A DNA stretch of 64,000 nucleotides from Kwoniella bestiolae CBS 10118 (taxonomy: Eukaryota; Basidiomycota; Tremellomycetes; Tremellales; Cryptococcaceae), in assembly GCF_000512585.2 (NCBI RefSeq), contig NC_089242.1, positions 3,782,001 through 3,846,000 of the forward strand, given 5' to 3'. The notes below the pieces were generated by a model that made no database searches, had not been told where the DNA came from, and was given only the letters and a program-made list of their open reading frames with translations. Each line of letters starts with the position of its first letter. The first letter of the stretch is position 1. Both the position numbers and the translations under genes were made by a program. Shown here in pieces: positions 44,836 to 56,185 of the stretch.

Positions 44836-45501
44836 ATGTCATCGACAACCTACCTGGACGATCCCTCCCTCAACGCACACAACGAAATCGCCGAGAACCC
44901 ATCACTACTACTCACTCATAATCTCCTCGGACAGTTCAAAGACGACCTGAAGGAGCGCCACGCCGCTCGTACAGAGAGCAAGTGGAAGAATATTTTTCAA
45001 CCCCTTTGCCATTCGCATGAGCACGGACACAATCACAAGAAGGAGTTTGGAGAGAAGCATCCCAAAGCATATACGACCATCTTCATAGGCTCCGTCCTCG
45101 CCCTGGCTGGCACATGGGGATACTGCATGTACGAGCTGATCAATTCCTACGGGGAGAGGTCGGACAGATTATCAGCGGAATGTAATTCCACAACCAGCAG
45201 GTTGTGGGATGATCTCCAGGGATATAAGAAGGCTTGGGAGGGATTGAAGGTGGATCATCCGGAGTGGAATCTTACTGATCCGACCCCTAGGGACGAGAAG
45301 TCTGATGAGAGTACGGTGGAAAGAAGAGGGATGTCAGCTTCTGTGTCGGTTGAGGATGCTCAAACCATTGTTGATCATTTGGTAGATATGGGGCTGATCG
45401 ATTCGGAGAGTGAAGCTGTCTGGGCAGAGTACAAGAGGGATTCGAAGGCTGATCAAAGTGGAGACTCAAGTTCAAGATTCCCTGTGACCTTTGTGGCATA
45501 A
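44836..45501 (+). CDS. Island 2 single-pass membrane protein A
   Basis: Intronless, 221 aa, unknown. It begins M-S-S-T-T-Y-L-D-D-P-S and has a basic cytosol-like stretch with W-K-N-I-F and a His cluster H-S-H-E-H-G-H-N-H at residues 59-67. A hydrophobic helix follows at about residues 80-99 (T-I-F-I-G-S-V-L-A-L-A-G-T-W-G-Y). After it comes a charged helical region with D-D-L-Q-G-Y-K-K-A-W-E-G-L and D-H-P-E-W-N-L, and the protein ends P-V-T-F-V-A. The gene at 46916 shares Y-L-D-D-P-S, the W-K before the helix, the helix position followed by a coiled region with Y-P-D-L-N-I, and the final F-V-A, so they are paralogues. There is no signal peptide. The His cluster could bind metal (speculation). 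Confidence 0.78.
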   Translation: MSSTTYLDDPSLNAHNEIAENPSLLLTHNLLGQFKDDLKERHAARTESKWKNIFQPLCHSHEHGHNHKKEFGEKHPKAYTTIFIGSVLALAGTWGYCMYELINSYGERSDRLSAECNSTTSRLWDDLQGYKKAWEGLKVDHPEWNLTDPTPRDEKSDESTVERRGMSASVSVEDAQTIVDHLVDMGLIDSESEAVWAEYKRDSKADQSGDSSSRFPVTFVA

Positions 45502-45925
45502 CTTCACTCAAACGGGATGAAATCCCCTGTACCGTAGTATAATAACATACTCTCCATATACCTTGTTGAGATGCATTTTCGCCTTTCCACTCCAGATCGT
45601 GGCATTTGTGTGTACAGTTTCGGTTTGGCACCGGCCTAAGAGGCTTACATGAGATAGCAATGTAGCCTTCCTGGCGGAGATTTTTCTTCTCCCCTTTCAT
45701 GGCTGCGGGGTCCAGACTTTCTGTCTTAAGTCGACACTCGAAGACTCAGGGAATAGAAGAGTTCGCGAAATAGACGATCTCCTTGAAGGGGATGGATGCT
45801 GGGTATTATATTTGCGATTGTTACACCTAGAGCGCATGAGAGAAACCATTGTCGCTCCTCTTTCTACTATAGCACCAACCACAATCCCCAAAATACCCTC
45901 CATTCGAACACAGATTGAACACACC
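45502..45925. other. Intergenic in island 2
   Basis: 3' flank of the gene at 44836 and the leader of the next gene. A weak TATTATATT element lies at about 45804-45812. In-frame ATGs at 45812 and 45836 could lengthen the next protein. Confidence 0.45.
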
Positions 45926-46438
45926 ATGGATCCCAGCACCACCACCAGAGGAACAGATACGGAGCAAGGCACAGAGCTACCCGCTTACACTGCTACCGCA
46001 ACAAATACCAGCACAAATACGGTCAGTCCCGCCACTCAACGTCGAGCCGGAAGATATGGCCTCAAAGTCTTAACCGGATTGACCTTTGTCGCGGCCGGCT
46101 CATTGGTCGCCAACGTTGTCTTGGGAGTATTGAACACAACATACAAGGGGGAATCTATCCATGACCGAGCGCAAAGGTTCGCCTGCGAAGAGGCAAATAG
46201 TATCTTGAGGGAGCGAACAGCCGAACTGGAGGAATCGATTCGATCGTACCGCTCCGACCTTGGTGAGACTTCAACGGCTACGTCGGAATTCCCTGCAATC
46301 ACCAGTGGGGACATTGCGAGCGCTGCGTCCCCCGATACTCCCACTGTCATGGTGACTATCACTACGGATCTTTCAGGAGATGGTCAGATGACGGGCGAGC
46401 CGAACATTGTGGTTACGCCTTCTGCCCAGCTGAGGTGA
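45926..46438 (+). CDS. Island 2 single-pass membrane protein B
   Basis: Intronless, 170 aa from the ATG at 45926, chosen for its strong CACCATGG context; upstream in-frame ATGs at 45812 and 45836 would add 38 or 30 residues. Thr-rich N-terminus, R-R-A-G-R-Y before a hydrophobic helix at residues 47-69 (V-L-T-G-L-T-F-V-A-A-G-S-L-V-A-N-V-V-L-G). Then a helical charged segment (E-R-T-A-E-L-E-E-S-I-R-S-Y) and a Thr/Ser/Pro-rich tail ending V-V-T-P-S-A-Q-L-R. The architecture is like its two neighbours, but the sequence is more divergent. Unknown function. Confidence 0.7.
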   Translation: MDPSTTTRGTDTEQGTELPAYTATATNTSTNTVSPATQRRAGRYGLKVLTGLTFVAAGSLVANVVLGVLNTTYKGESIHDRAQRFACEEANSILRERTAELEESIRSYRSDLGETSTATSEFPAITSGDIASAASPDTPTVMVTITTDLSGDGQMTGEPNIVVTPSAQLR

Positions 46439-46915
46439 TTTCACTCACAGCAAATTAGCTGATTTGGTTCCCTATTGTGTCTGAAACAAAGAGATACCAT
46501 ATCACATGTACCATGCACCAGGTTAATATTGAGGTTGCTGTAATTCCATCTGGAACGACCAGCGCTGCTCAAGCGAGGGCCCCCAACGTCCGAAAGAAAG
46601 AGCTTCCGAGCTGAGCAGTACAGATGCTTGTACTTGACAAAAGCTACATTACAAGTACACACGGACTTATGCAGTCTTGCGTCATCCGCTTTTCATGTCT
46701 TCTCAGGGGTTAGAGAGCCTTTGTAAGTTTCGTATGAAGTACAAAGGACAGCTGAAAAGACTGACTCAACTTCTGTAGACTTCCCTTGCCATAGCCATAT
46801 AAAATAGAAATGGCGTCTCCTATATGACTCGCGATGGCAACAGATTTCTGACCTCCTACGCTCTCATATATCTACCGCACAGCACACCAAAGTATCCCCC
46901 AAGTCACCCCGTACA
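46439..46915. other. Intergenic in island 2 with TATA box
   Basis: A TATAAAA box at 46798-46804 lies 115 bases before the next ATG. The rest shows no supported feature. Confidence 0.5.
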
Positions 46916-47665
46916 ATGCAAAATATCCCTCTTGACGATCTCTCTTCCCCCTCCAATGATATTTCCAATGTCCCCACCCGCTCGATCGATATAACCCGCA
47001 ATTACCTGGACGACCCTTCGAATTCCAGCTGCACGTCCGACTACACCTGTACCGTCAATCCCGCAACCTCCCACATCGAGCATCATTTAAAGCATCAACA
47101 CCCCTACTCGTTCCTAGCACCTAGGTCGGAACTCCCTACCGACCATACCTGCCAGATCTCAGAGATGCCCGGTCATACATTCACAGAAACATTCAGCAGG
47201 AGAAAGCCCACTTGGAAGGATCACTTGTGCACTGCCATCGGGTTCGGGCTGGGTGCCTCCGCATTGGGAGCTGTTACTTACATGCTTACCGAGTTGCGAA
47301 TTCAGAAGTTGGATAAGGATTATTATCAGGAGTTGTACGAGGGACAACGGGGGGTGTTGGAACAACTTAGAGCGGAATATCCAGATTTGAATATACCTAG
47401 CGTGAGTACCTCGAAGAGGTCCGAGTTAGGGTCGCAAGGTTATGAGCTAGGATTGGAAGGGGGTCAATTGAATAAGAGACATGAATTTGGCATAGAGGAT
47501 GGAGATGAGCTGGCTTCGGGTATTTTGAGTATCGGAGAGGATCATGGTGAGACCGATCATCCTACCCAAGGTTCGGACTTTGGCTCTGCGGGGACGAGGG
47601 AGGTCAGAACGGGTGATGCGGGCAGTCCGGGTGGTAACATGATCGCTAGACCATTTGTGGCTTAG
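46916..47665 (+). CDS. Island 2 single-pass membrane protein C
   Basis: Intronless, 249 aa, paralogue of the gene at 44836. N-terminus M-Q-N-I-P-L-D-D-L-S, then N-Y-L-D-D-P-S at residues 29-35, a region with several cysteines and H-I-E-H-H-L-K-H-Q-H, and T-W-K-D-H-L-C before a hydrophobic helix at 105-126 (A-I-G-F-G-L-G-A-S-A-L-G-A-V-T-Y). The following charged helix holds V-L-E-Q-L-R-A-E-Y-P-D-L-N-I. The long C-terminal tail is Gly/Glu/Asp-rich with short imperfect repeats (Y-E-L-G-L-E-G-G, H-E-F-G-I-E-D-G) and ends A-R-P-F-V-A. The function is unknown. The shared F-V-A end might be a recognition signal (inference). Confidence 0.78.
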   Translation: MQNIPLDDLSSPSNDISNVPTRSIDITRNYLDDPSNSSCTSDYTCTVNPATSHIEHHLKHQHPYSFLAPRSELPTDHTCQISEMPGHTFTETFSRRKPTWKDHLCTAIGFGLGASALGAVTYMLTELRIQKLDKDYYQELYEGQRGVLEQLRAEYPDLNIPSVSTSKRSELGSQGYELGLEGGQLNKRHEFGIEDGDELASGILSIGEDHGETDHPTQGSDFGSAGTREVRTGDAGSPGGNMIARPFVA

Positions 47666-47835
47666 CGCAATGGTTTCTAAAGTGGAATCCTTTTCGTTTT
47701 TAGAGGTGATTTTCAATTTGCATCTTGGTTTTTCGTCGTACATCAGTGAAGTTTCGTAATGCAATACATCCACCTGTCCCGCTTGGCTGTGTTATAGACA
47801 AGTTGAACTATCAGTATAATCCATGCATCCAGTCC

Positions 47836-50800
47836 TCACAGTACATTCCCCAACACCCTCCTACCAACCTCCACACCCCTCTTCACCACCTGACCCTCCC
47901 TCTCACCCATACCCTCAACAATCTCACCAAGTCTCTTCGATCCCCTCTCAAGCACATACAGCCATCCCCCAGCTAATTCAGTATTCGACAGTGTCTTCTC
48001 AAACTTCTCTTCGATCGTTTCATCGTCGAAATCAAATGATTTGGGAAGGGTGAAAATGGGTGATGGAGAGTGGATGGAAAGTAACATATGTACTAGGAAG
48101 ATAAGGAGGAAGGAGAGCAATGGGGAAGAGAGGGTGGTAAAGTCGATTGCCTACTCATATTATCAATCAATCAGCATAATCCCTACAATCCAGTCAGCAT
48201 ATACGGGTCAATAGACATACCTTGAATACAGTCAGATCCAATGCACCTCTCCCGACGACATATGCAATAGCTTTGGCTATATTCTCCTGACGCTGTTTCT
48301 GTTTCGATTTCTTTGATTTCGTCGAATCCACAGAACCAGATCCGGACTCCAATTCGCGGATAAAGTCCCAGAGGGCATATTGAAGGGTGAATCGATGGTC
48401 GTAGGAGTTTGAGCATAAATTGGAGAGGATGAGGGTGTAGTATGGGTTATACGTTTTTTCCTACATATGCGCATTTCATTTTAATCGTTGATATCTCGTA
48501 AGAAAGGGAAGACGAAATGTGGTCCACTTACCAAGCCACAACAATGCAAAGCGACTCTAACGAATTCCCTCTGCTGCACGTCGCTCAGTTTGAGCGCGTT
48601 CAACCTATCGCACGCGTGGAGATAGTCCTATATTTTGAATTAAAATCAGCCAGCATCCCACCTGAGACTTGATGCGAAATGTATGCCTACCTCGGAGGTC
48701 ATCAGAACCACAAATACCCCTCTCCTGACATCAGTGTTCATGCCCTGTTTCCTCGCCAGCTCCAACAAAGCCTCTTCGTCCGTCACGTCTTCGTCGCCTT
48801 TCATCTTCCTCCTCTTGTCTGGCATAGCCGACTTCGAGCTCGAGGCTAAGGCTTGTTCCCTCTCCACTAGTGGATTTCCAGACCACCCCGCACCGACCAA
48901 CCACCATTTCCCCTTTTTGTCTGCTGATAGTAGGTCGGACAAGGATACTCTTAATGGTTCATGGGCGAGTACTATATACAATTTCATCAATGATCAGTCA
49001 AAGATTGTCATCGTTGAGCTGGAGGGGGTCAATGGATAGCGCGAGATGCGCTCACATCGTCTCTTCTTGCCTAAGCCAGACAAAAACTTCTTCATCCTCA
49101 TCGCAGCTTCATTACCCCCTTCTGAATTCTGGTTGGACTTGATCTTCCCATTTTTCACGTTCGTGAGAGTTTCAACCATGAATCTTGCTCTTGCTCTATG
49201 GAACCAAGCAAATGAGAATCAGCTTGAATCCCGTGATCATTCCAGCTGTTTAGTCACCCACGTCATGGATTTCTCCTTTCCTTTCGTCTTCTCCTGTACC
49301 AGATTGACTATATCTTTGAGTGAAGCCGGGTCGTCCGTCCGTAGCTGAGCACCGGAACCTGAATTGACATCAGCTATCATACTATGCAATGCGAGCGTAA
49401 GCTGATGAATGAACTCACATCGTAATACCTTCAGCAGCCCCTCCGTGGCTCGTTCACTCATCACCTCCCCATTAGCCGTCTGACCACCTTCCAAGAACCC
49501 CTTGATCAAATCGTATATCAACTTCGATCCGATGACTTGAGCATTGTACAATTCAGCTATCAAAGTCAACAAGTTGAGAGCTTCCTTCGACCCATCGGGA
49601 GTCTCATATATATTCGCTTCGAGCTTGGTTTCGGTAGATGAGGGGTCGGTGAGGGCAGATTGGTATCGCACAATCAAGGTGTGAACAAAATGCGCTCCTA
49701 TGCAAGAGATGTGCTTTCGGTCAGCCAAGGATCGGAGGAGTGCAGCGAGAGGTACATACCAAATTCCATTCCTATCACTCTGTGTAGAGCCCCCACTAAG
49801 GTCGCATAGAGGACGACAAACGAATCTAGCAAGTTCGCTTTGTTCGATATCATCTGGATGATCAAATTGGTCAAGGTTGTCGATACGTCTACTCGGTCGG
49901 AACACTGTCAGCGGCACTGGGTGTGATGTACGAGGAATAAGCGGACTCACCATTCCTACTATGTCCTCTGTACAGTCCTTCTATCTCTCCTAATATACTC
50001 TCAAGATTGGCTTCACTCAATCTGATTTTGCGAAATGAATTAGCCGAAGAGCAACATGTGCGAAGGATAAGCTTACTCACTTGTTCAATAAACCTTGAGC
50101 CTTTCTTTCCAGTTTGATCATCTCTTCAGCTTTCTGTTTATTGCCTTTAGCGCTTTCTTCCAGCTGAGCTGCTCGAAGATGGGGTGGGACGTATTTAGTC
50201 GGGGCAGAAGGATTCGTCGGTATCTCAGTGGGCTGGAGGTCAAGATCTTTCACGTCGCTGGTCTGTTTCTCGTCGACCTCTTCGTCACGCTGGATTCGAG
50301 TCGGATCAGTGGTTTGGTACGACGAAGGCATTGGACAACTCACATCAATTTCTGAAATCTGATCATCATGCCCACTATCTTTCTGCTCATCATCATCATC
50401 ATCTTCACTTTCTTCTTCTTCGTCTTCTTCGTCCTCTTCCGTTCCTTCACCTAGATCCGACTCCTCATCGAGCCCATCTAGGTCCATCATATCCTCATCG
50501 CTCTCATCATCCTCCTCACCATCAAGCTCACTCTCCTCCTGATCCCGCTTCAGTCCCATCCCACCAGGTCCAACAACATCCGCGAAGTCCAGTAGATCTA
50601 CCAATACAGACCGGTATCTATCAGCTTCAGTTCCACATACACGATTGGAAGCTCACCATCCAGCCCATCATCATCCACCTCCTTCCCTTTACCCTTTTCC
50701 TTCTTCAAAATATATTCCAACCACTCTATCTCTTGATCCTCCGCATCACCCTCCGCAGCCAATTCATCAGGTAATCTCAATTCGGGCAATTTCTTCTTCT

Positions 50801-51194
50801 TCTTCTTTGGTACTTCCTCCTCTTTCGTTGTTGGCTTTATCTTAGCTTTCTTAATTGGTCTAGGAGCAGGTTCTTCCTCTTCATCCTCATCCTCCTCATC
50901 GGAGGGAGGGGGTCTCCCCCTACCTTGTGTAGATGGTCCAGCTCGTCTTTCTTCTCGTGCATCATGATTCCTAAAACCTCCCCTTCTAGATTTCGATCCT
51001 ATACATCCATATCAGCGTGTGGCCCACTGGACGATTGGCAACGTGAACACACCATATTTCGTATCTACCTGTTCTCTAAGTTCGGCAGGTAACTTTGGTC
51101 CACCCCTACCTCCTCTGGCTCCACCTCTACCACCTCTTCCACCGCCTCTTCCCCGGTGTGTAGGGCCACTGCCTCTAGTTCTGAATGGTGGCAT
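47836..51194 (-). CDS. SGD1: SGD1/NOM1, MIF4G and MA3 domain nucleolar protein
   Basis: Sgd1 (human NOM1) is an essential 40S biogenesis protein that binds an eIF4A-like DEAD helicase (Fal1). The N-terminus (ATG at 51192-51194) is RGG-rich, followed by acidic and K-K-K-K-K-K segments and K-Y-V-P-P-H-L-R-A, a family marker before the MIF4G domain. The MIF4G part has L-V-G-A-L-H-R-V-I-G-M-E-F-G-A-H-F, then L-N-L-L-T-L-I-A-E-L-Y-N-A-Q-V-I-G and I-K-G-F-L-E-G-G. R-A-R-F-M-V-E-T-L and K-N-G-K follow. The MA3 part has R-R-G-V-F-V-V-L-M-T-S-E-D-Y, then R-E-F-V-R-V-A-L-H-C-C and Y-N-P-Y-Y-T-L-I-L-S-N-L-C. About ten introns. Runs of Asp/Glu near 50370-50480 explain the many antisense open frames. Confidence 0.93.
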
Positions 51195-51645
51195 GTTCGA
51201 CCAGTTGTTCGTTGTGATTCCCCTATACTGGGCTTGTTACTGTCATTATCATCGGTGTCGATGTCATTGATTGTTGATATTCAACTTTTTACCTTTTCTC
51301 GGTGGCAAATCAGCTAAAAATCAGGTACAAAGGTACACGTGGTGTGATGTCACGTGACATGTATATGTGTTTCACGCGTTTGTATGGGAGTCTTAGTAGT
51401 GGATTGAATGAGAGTGAGATTGAAAGACAAAAGATGGAAATCAGTATATATATATATATATATACCATTCAGTGCCATATGCATATACACTCCAATAGAT
51501 ATTCATAGACAGCATAGAAAAGAAGGCTTCATTAGTACCAGCACTGATACATGTGAATTGCCTACTCGTGTCACCCAAGTATCAAATCCGATAGCTCATC
51601 AAATACGAGCACTAGGGCAGCGAGAACGAGCCAAACAAGGACAGG
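51195..51645. promoter_or_regulatory. Divergent promoter region between SGD1 and the She3-like gene
   Basis: Contains a (TA) microsatellite of about 20 bases at 51445-51464 and no other clear motif. No gene is supported. Confidence 0.45.
51445..51464. repeat. TA microsatellite
   Basis: About ten TA units in the leader side of the She3-like gene. Confidence 0.8.
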
Positions 51646-53975
51646 ATGACCACCGAAACGACCCCATCAAAAATACCAGTACCCATCAGCAAGCGATCTT
51701 CCATCTCCCTATCATCCACATCTCTAGTGCAACAATCATTATCCAACAATTCGCTATCATCACAACTACCTCAATCTCAATCACGAAGTCAGTCTCCCCT
51801 CAATGGGAAGCCCGGTAATGCTACGGGTACAGGTACGGGTAGATCCAGTCCAGCGAACCAACAGAGACGATGGAGTCTGCTGAGTGGTGGTCAAGGTCCG
51901 TCATCAGCAAGTAGGAAGACTAGCTTGGGGGAAGGTATGAACTTGTCTAGTAGTGCGAGCTGCGATTCAGATGATCCTGGTGAGGACACTTTCTGCGTTT
52001 ACATAAACACAAGTTGAAGCTTACACTCTCGGATGCGGTGTAGCCCAAATCAAAGCTCAGATAGCCCTGCTTCAATCTTCCCTTCAGAATGCCCAGCAAC
52101 GCTTGGTCGACGTTCAAAATGGAAATACCTCTTCTCTTCCCTTGACGCCAATTGATGGATTATCCAACCTACCGGAAGTCGAAGTGGAGGTCGACCCAGA
52201 TGAATTGAGAGATAGATTAGACGAGGAGGGTGGGAGGGACTCACCACTTGATCCTGAGCGTGGGTCATGCCTCTTCAGCTCACGAAAAAATAATCTCAAG
52301 TATGATCTGACCTTGTACAATGCGTCAGCACCAACAAATGCCAGCGTGGTCAACGGTAAACCTCGTTTAAATGGTCTACCTCACTCGAACCCATCGTTCG
52401 ACCTTAGGAGCAGAGCCGTCACTCCCGCAAGACCAACCAGCGCCAAACTACCTGACGGAAGGAGTCGTAAGTCACACCGTTCCTTATATTGCTCTTTCAA
52501 ACCCATGCTGAGTCATTGTACCGCAGGAATCCCCCAAGCAGTAGTAGCAGGTTCAGCAGCCCTGCATCCCACTCCACCGCCCGCCTCGCCCGCCAGACCA
52601 CACGTCTCACCACCATCCCCTATAAACCTACCTGACCGTGAGAAGAACTTGAGGTCTCCATTCTTAGCTCCAGAGTCACCTCAACCACCTTCACCATACG
52701 GTGCTCGACCAACTTCTTCACTTGGAGTAGGCGGTGAGGGGAGATTGAGTCCGAGTCCCGTGGTGATACGACGAGCATCAGGTGGACCGAACGATAAATC
52801 CTCTTCGGCCAGTACGAGGGTGATAGATAGTCTGCAGACTGAGCTTATCAATACGAGAGGTCATTTGGAAAGGGTCAAGCAGGAGGTGAGAAGTGCTCAG
52901 AGAGTGATTGGATCGGTTAGTCCACTCCTCCCCTGTTCGTAGTACTTTACTCTTACAATTAGCTGACGAAGCGATGGTTCGGATAGCTGACAAGGCAGAC
53001 TGAAGATCTGAAAGAGACAAGAGAAAGGATGAGAGTGGAATGTGAGGGATTAAACAACGTCATAGCGAGGAAGGAACGTCTATTACAAGGTCAGTCTTTT
53101 TAGCTCTTTCGAGTCACCGTTGACCTTCCCTTATATGGAGCTGATTGTTCACGAAACGAACCGTAATCTAGAGGTCCTCGAGAGAGCTCGCACAGCCGAA
53201 TCATCATTATCTCAACATCAATCCACCCGTAAAGCCTTGGAACAAAGTACCAAGAAATCCCTTTCTCACATGACATCTCAGTTGACAGAGGCGCAAGCTG
53301 GACAGGCTAAAGCTGAGAGGGAATGCGTGGCGTTGAGAGAGAGTGTCAAGAGTTTGAGGGATGTTTGGGCGAGGGAAATTAAGGGTGTGAGGGATGAGTG
53401 GAAGAAGGGTGAGGAGAAGGGGAAGAAGGAGAGGGAGGAGGCTGTGAGTGCTCACTTTTGCTATCCCATTACGGAGGGGGGCAAGGATGCTGATGGAGTT
53501 CTTGAGTAGAGACAGAAACATTTGGCTTTGGTCAAATTGATTCAATCGCAATCGTGAGTAGCCCTCGTATATCTCCATATCAAATCTTCGAGAGAAATTC
53601 GAAGCTAAAACCAATTCCGCATACAGTGCCGACAGAGCAGCAATCCAAACTCTCGCCGAGAAAGCTACCAAGGAATCTGCCTTGGCCACTGAAGCATTTG
53701 AAGCTCAGATCGCCGGGCTGCGAGTAGAGATCGACAAGAGTAGTGAGGAGAGCAAAATCGCAAAATCGCAAGCCGAGTAAGCACAAATCTCCTCCTGTCA
53801 GACTGGCCGTTCTATGATTCCCCCGATGCTGATTCGCATGGCGATCTGAAGGGAACTTGCAAGTGAACTGGTACGACTCAGAAGGCTCATGAGAGAACCC
53901 AGAAGAGGGAGTCTAGAAGATGCCGCGGTGGTTTCCAGCAATGATATAGCGGGTCTGGCTCAAGAAGACAAGTGA
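51646..53975 (+). CDS. She3-like coiled-coil protein
   Basis: Ser-rich N-terminus (M-T-T-E-T-T-P-S-K-I-P-V-P-I) with R-R-W-S-L-L-S, then a first helical piece Q-I-K-A-Q-I-A-L-L-Q-S-S-L-Q. A long Pro/Ser linker follows. After T-R-V-I-D-S-L-Q-T-E-L comes an extended coiled coil running through E-D-L-K-E-T-R-E-R-M-R, R-T-A-E-S-S-L-S-Q-H-Q and A-K-A-E-R-E-C-V-A-L-R-E. It ends L-A-Q-E-D-K at 53973. The V-I-x-S-L-Q start and heptad pattern resemble the She3 domain of mRNA-transport adaptors that link RNA-binding proteins to myosin, but the similarity is at the coiled-coil level, so She3 is a tentative call. About seven introns, one exon of only about 40 nt (53515-53554). It is divergent from SGD1. 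Confidence 0.65.
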
Positions 53976-54338
53976 TCTTCCGTCCGATCGCACCCGGTCA
54001 AAAGTATACCTTCGCTCCATATACCATGCTCACATGAATATACCCTTTGTAGATATTCAAATACCCATCAACCATATTGTACATATACTATACCTTTTGT
54101 ATATAGGACATTTCGACATTCTTGTGCATATCTTGATTGTATCTCGTGTACATTTATGTAGATGTAGCTACAGTGATGCATATTCTATTCGGATCAATCA
54201 ATGATACTGTATTTTATGGGTATGAGTTATTATTGCTGGATATGTGTATCTCCTTGACTTCCTTGCGATATCGTCTTACGAGAGGCATCTACTCCAACAG
54301 ATGTTGAAATGAGAAAACAGAACTCGATCTCCCAACAT
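53976..54338. other. Intergenic between convergent genes
   Basis: AT-rich 3' flanks of the She3-like gene and the CCDC43-like gene, with several TATACATATA stretches that could be 3'-end elements. Nothing else is seen. Confidence 0.5.
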
Positions 54339-55658
54339 CTACGCTCTCCTCTCCTGCTTGGCAGCCTTCTTCTGCTTATCAGCTTTGGCTTTGGCTTGAT
54401 CGGCCCTATACACAGTATACGGGAATATCAGCTTGACCGCTCTCACACACCACACCGGGCAGGACATTCTTGTTGGGTTTACGAATCGACCGGACCACTC
54501 ACCTCTGTTTGTCCAACGCAGCCTTATCTCGATCTTTCTTCTGCTGCGCTGCGCTCTTGGCCGCCTCTCTCTCCATCTGAGCACGGTAGGCCACCTTCTC
54601 GCGGTTCAGATTGGGTGCGAGCAGGTCCACTAGGAGGAAAAGAAAATTCAATAACGAAGCATGATTAGCTCCAACGAACATTTCTACCATACTCCCCCCT
54701 ACACTCTTACACCCAACAGACCTCGCAGCAGATTCCCAGTCCAGACGATAGACCCACCTTCCTGCTGTTTCCTATACTTCTTCTTCCTCCCATCAAGCCT
54801 CAAAGCATCTTCGATCTGCTTCCTCCTCTCCTCAGCAGCCTTCTTCTCGTCGTTCCCAGCCCCCGCTCCAGCTTTCGCAGGAGCGTTTGGATCTCTGTCG
54901 CTATTAGCGGCTAGGGCGGCGCGCACCTCTTCCTCCGATGCGTCGACGTAGGCGTACTGTCGGAGGAGAGCTTGTTTTTGGGCGGCTTTGAGTTCTTCGG
55001 GCGTAAGGGAGGAGAGGATGTCGGATGGTTTGGGTGGTGGGGTGGGGGGTTTGTCTGGTGTGAATATATGTATTATCATCAGTCTTAGCACCAGCATTGG
55101 AGGGGTGGTAGAGCGTATCGACGGGGTTTGTTTGATTATGAATCGTAAGAAGAAGTTATGGACCCACCTTCCTCCTCTCTCTCCCTTTGTCTCTCCTCTT
55201 CGGCAATTTTCAACCTCTCCTGTTCGTCAATCACATTCCCCAGGATCTCATCTACCCCTTCATCAAGCAGAACGCCCTACTCAGATATCCATCAGCTGAA
55301 CGTCTTATGAGAGTCACAGTAAAGGGAAACGGTATCTCACACCCTCAACAACACCCTCCAACATCCCTCGGACACCATCCAATTTCTCATCCCTCTCCAA
55401 ACCCTCCTCTTCCACGAAACGAGCCATCATCTCGACCTGATGATATATCAGTATATCAGCTCATGTGGCACTGCTAAACCTAGTCTTATCTGAGGGCTCG
55501 ACCAAGAGTGTACGACATTCGCAACTCAAATAGTAGAGGAGAGGTGGAAAACTCACATCATCTTGCGGGACGGTCAAAGATAGTCCCGACAGTTGCTCGG
55601 TTATGTATCGCTCTAGCGCTTGGGCCGAGGATTCCGCTTCGTCCGAATGTGAGGACAT
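54339..55658 (-). CDS. CCDC43-like coiled-coil protein
   Basis: Exons give M-S-S-H-S-D-E-A-E-S-S-A-Q-A-L-E-R-Y-I, then V-E-M-M-A-R-F-V-E-E-E-G-L, then L-L-D-E-G-V-D-E-I-L-G-N-V-I-D, then a Pro-rich segment. After that come E-E-L-K-A-A-Q-K-Q-A-L-L-R-Q-Y and D-L-L-A-P-N-L-N-R-E-K-V-A-Y-R, and a very basic, Ala/Lys-rich coiled tail ending K-Q-E-R-R-A. The N-terminal helices followed by a charged coiled tail match the CCDC43 family found across eukaryotes, whose role is not settled. Five introns. The stop is at 54339-54341 and the ATG at 55656-55658. This is the last recognisable housekeeping gene before island 3. Confidence 0.7.
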
Positions 55659-56185
55659 TATGCACAAATCGTATAACACAGTACTGGGGAGCTTGAACAG
55701 GTGTTAAAGTTCTTGACTTAAAGGAAGAACTTGTCAGAGATGATCTTGGTCAAGTGAGTGGAGGGAGGTTGTTATCTGAAGCGAGTGTGGCAGAACTTGC
55801 GTGGCGCCCCTTCTACATCTCTCACGATGCTCGCTTTCACACATCCCCCTGCTTCCGACTGTCACAACGTCCAAAAAGAGACAAAGGATGTCACGATTTC
55901 GATTTCGCAGAGACGCAACCAACTGTTTCAGGTACTCATTCTTCCCTTGTGGGAATTATCCTTCTTGAAGAGCAGGTACTTCGTGAGCTCTTCCCAGAAC
56001 TAGCAAGCACGAAAGCCTCAGGGCCCCTTATCTTCAGTTGGTCACATCCCTCCTTTGTATGCCGTGGAGTGTTACAGCCAATCTGCTCCAGATGTTGACT
56101 ATAAATAAGTGGATTTTATCCCGATGTTGTCGTACTAACGTTGCAGTAACGCTCTTTGCCACACTTCTTACGTTTCCATTTCCAG
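55659..56185. other. Intergenic, left edge of island 3
   Basis: Contains the CCDC43-like promoter and a TATAAATA box at 56100-56107 for the gene at 56186. A plus-strand frame from an ATG at about 55828, ending in a possible donor near 55929, might be a first exon of something, but I could not extend it. Confidence 0.45.
56100..56107 (+). promoter_or_regulatory. TATA box of the gene at 56186
   Basis: TATAAATA, 86 bases before the ATG of the two-exon model; it supports that start over the ATG at 56342. Confidence 0.55.

Noticed and set aside
50331..50774. His/Pro/Leu-rich plus-strand frame
   Set aside because: Antisense of the Asp/Glu-rich region of SGD1.
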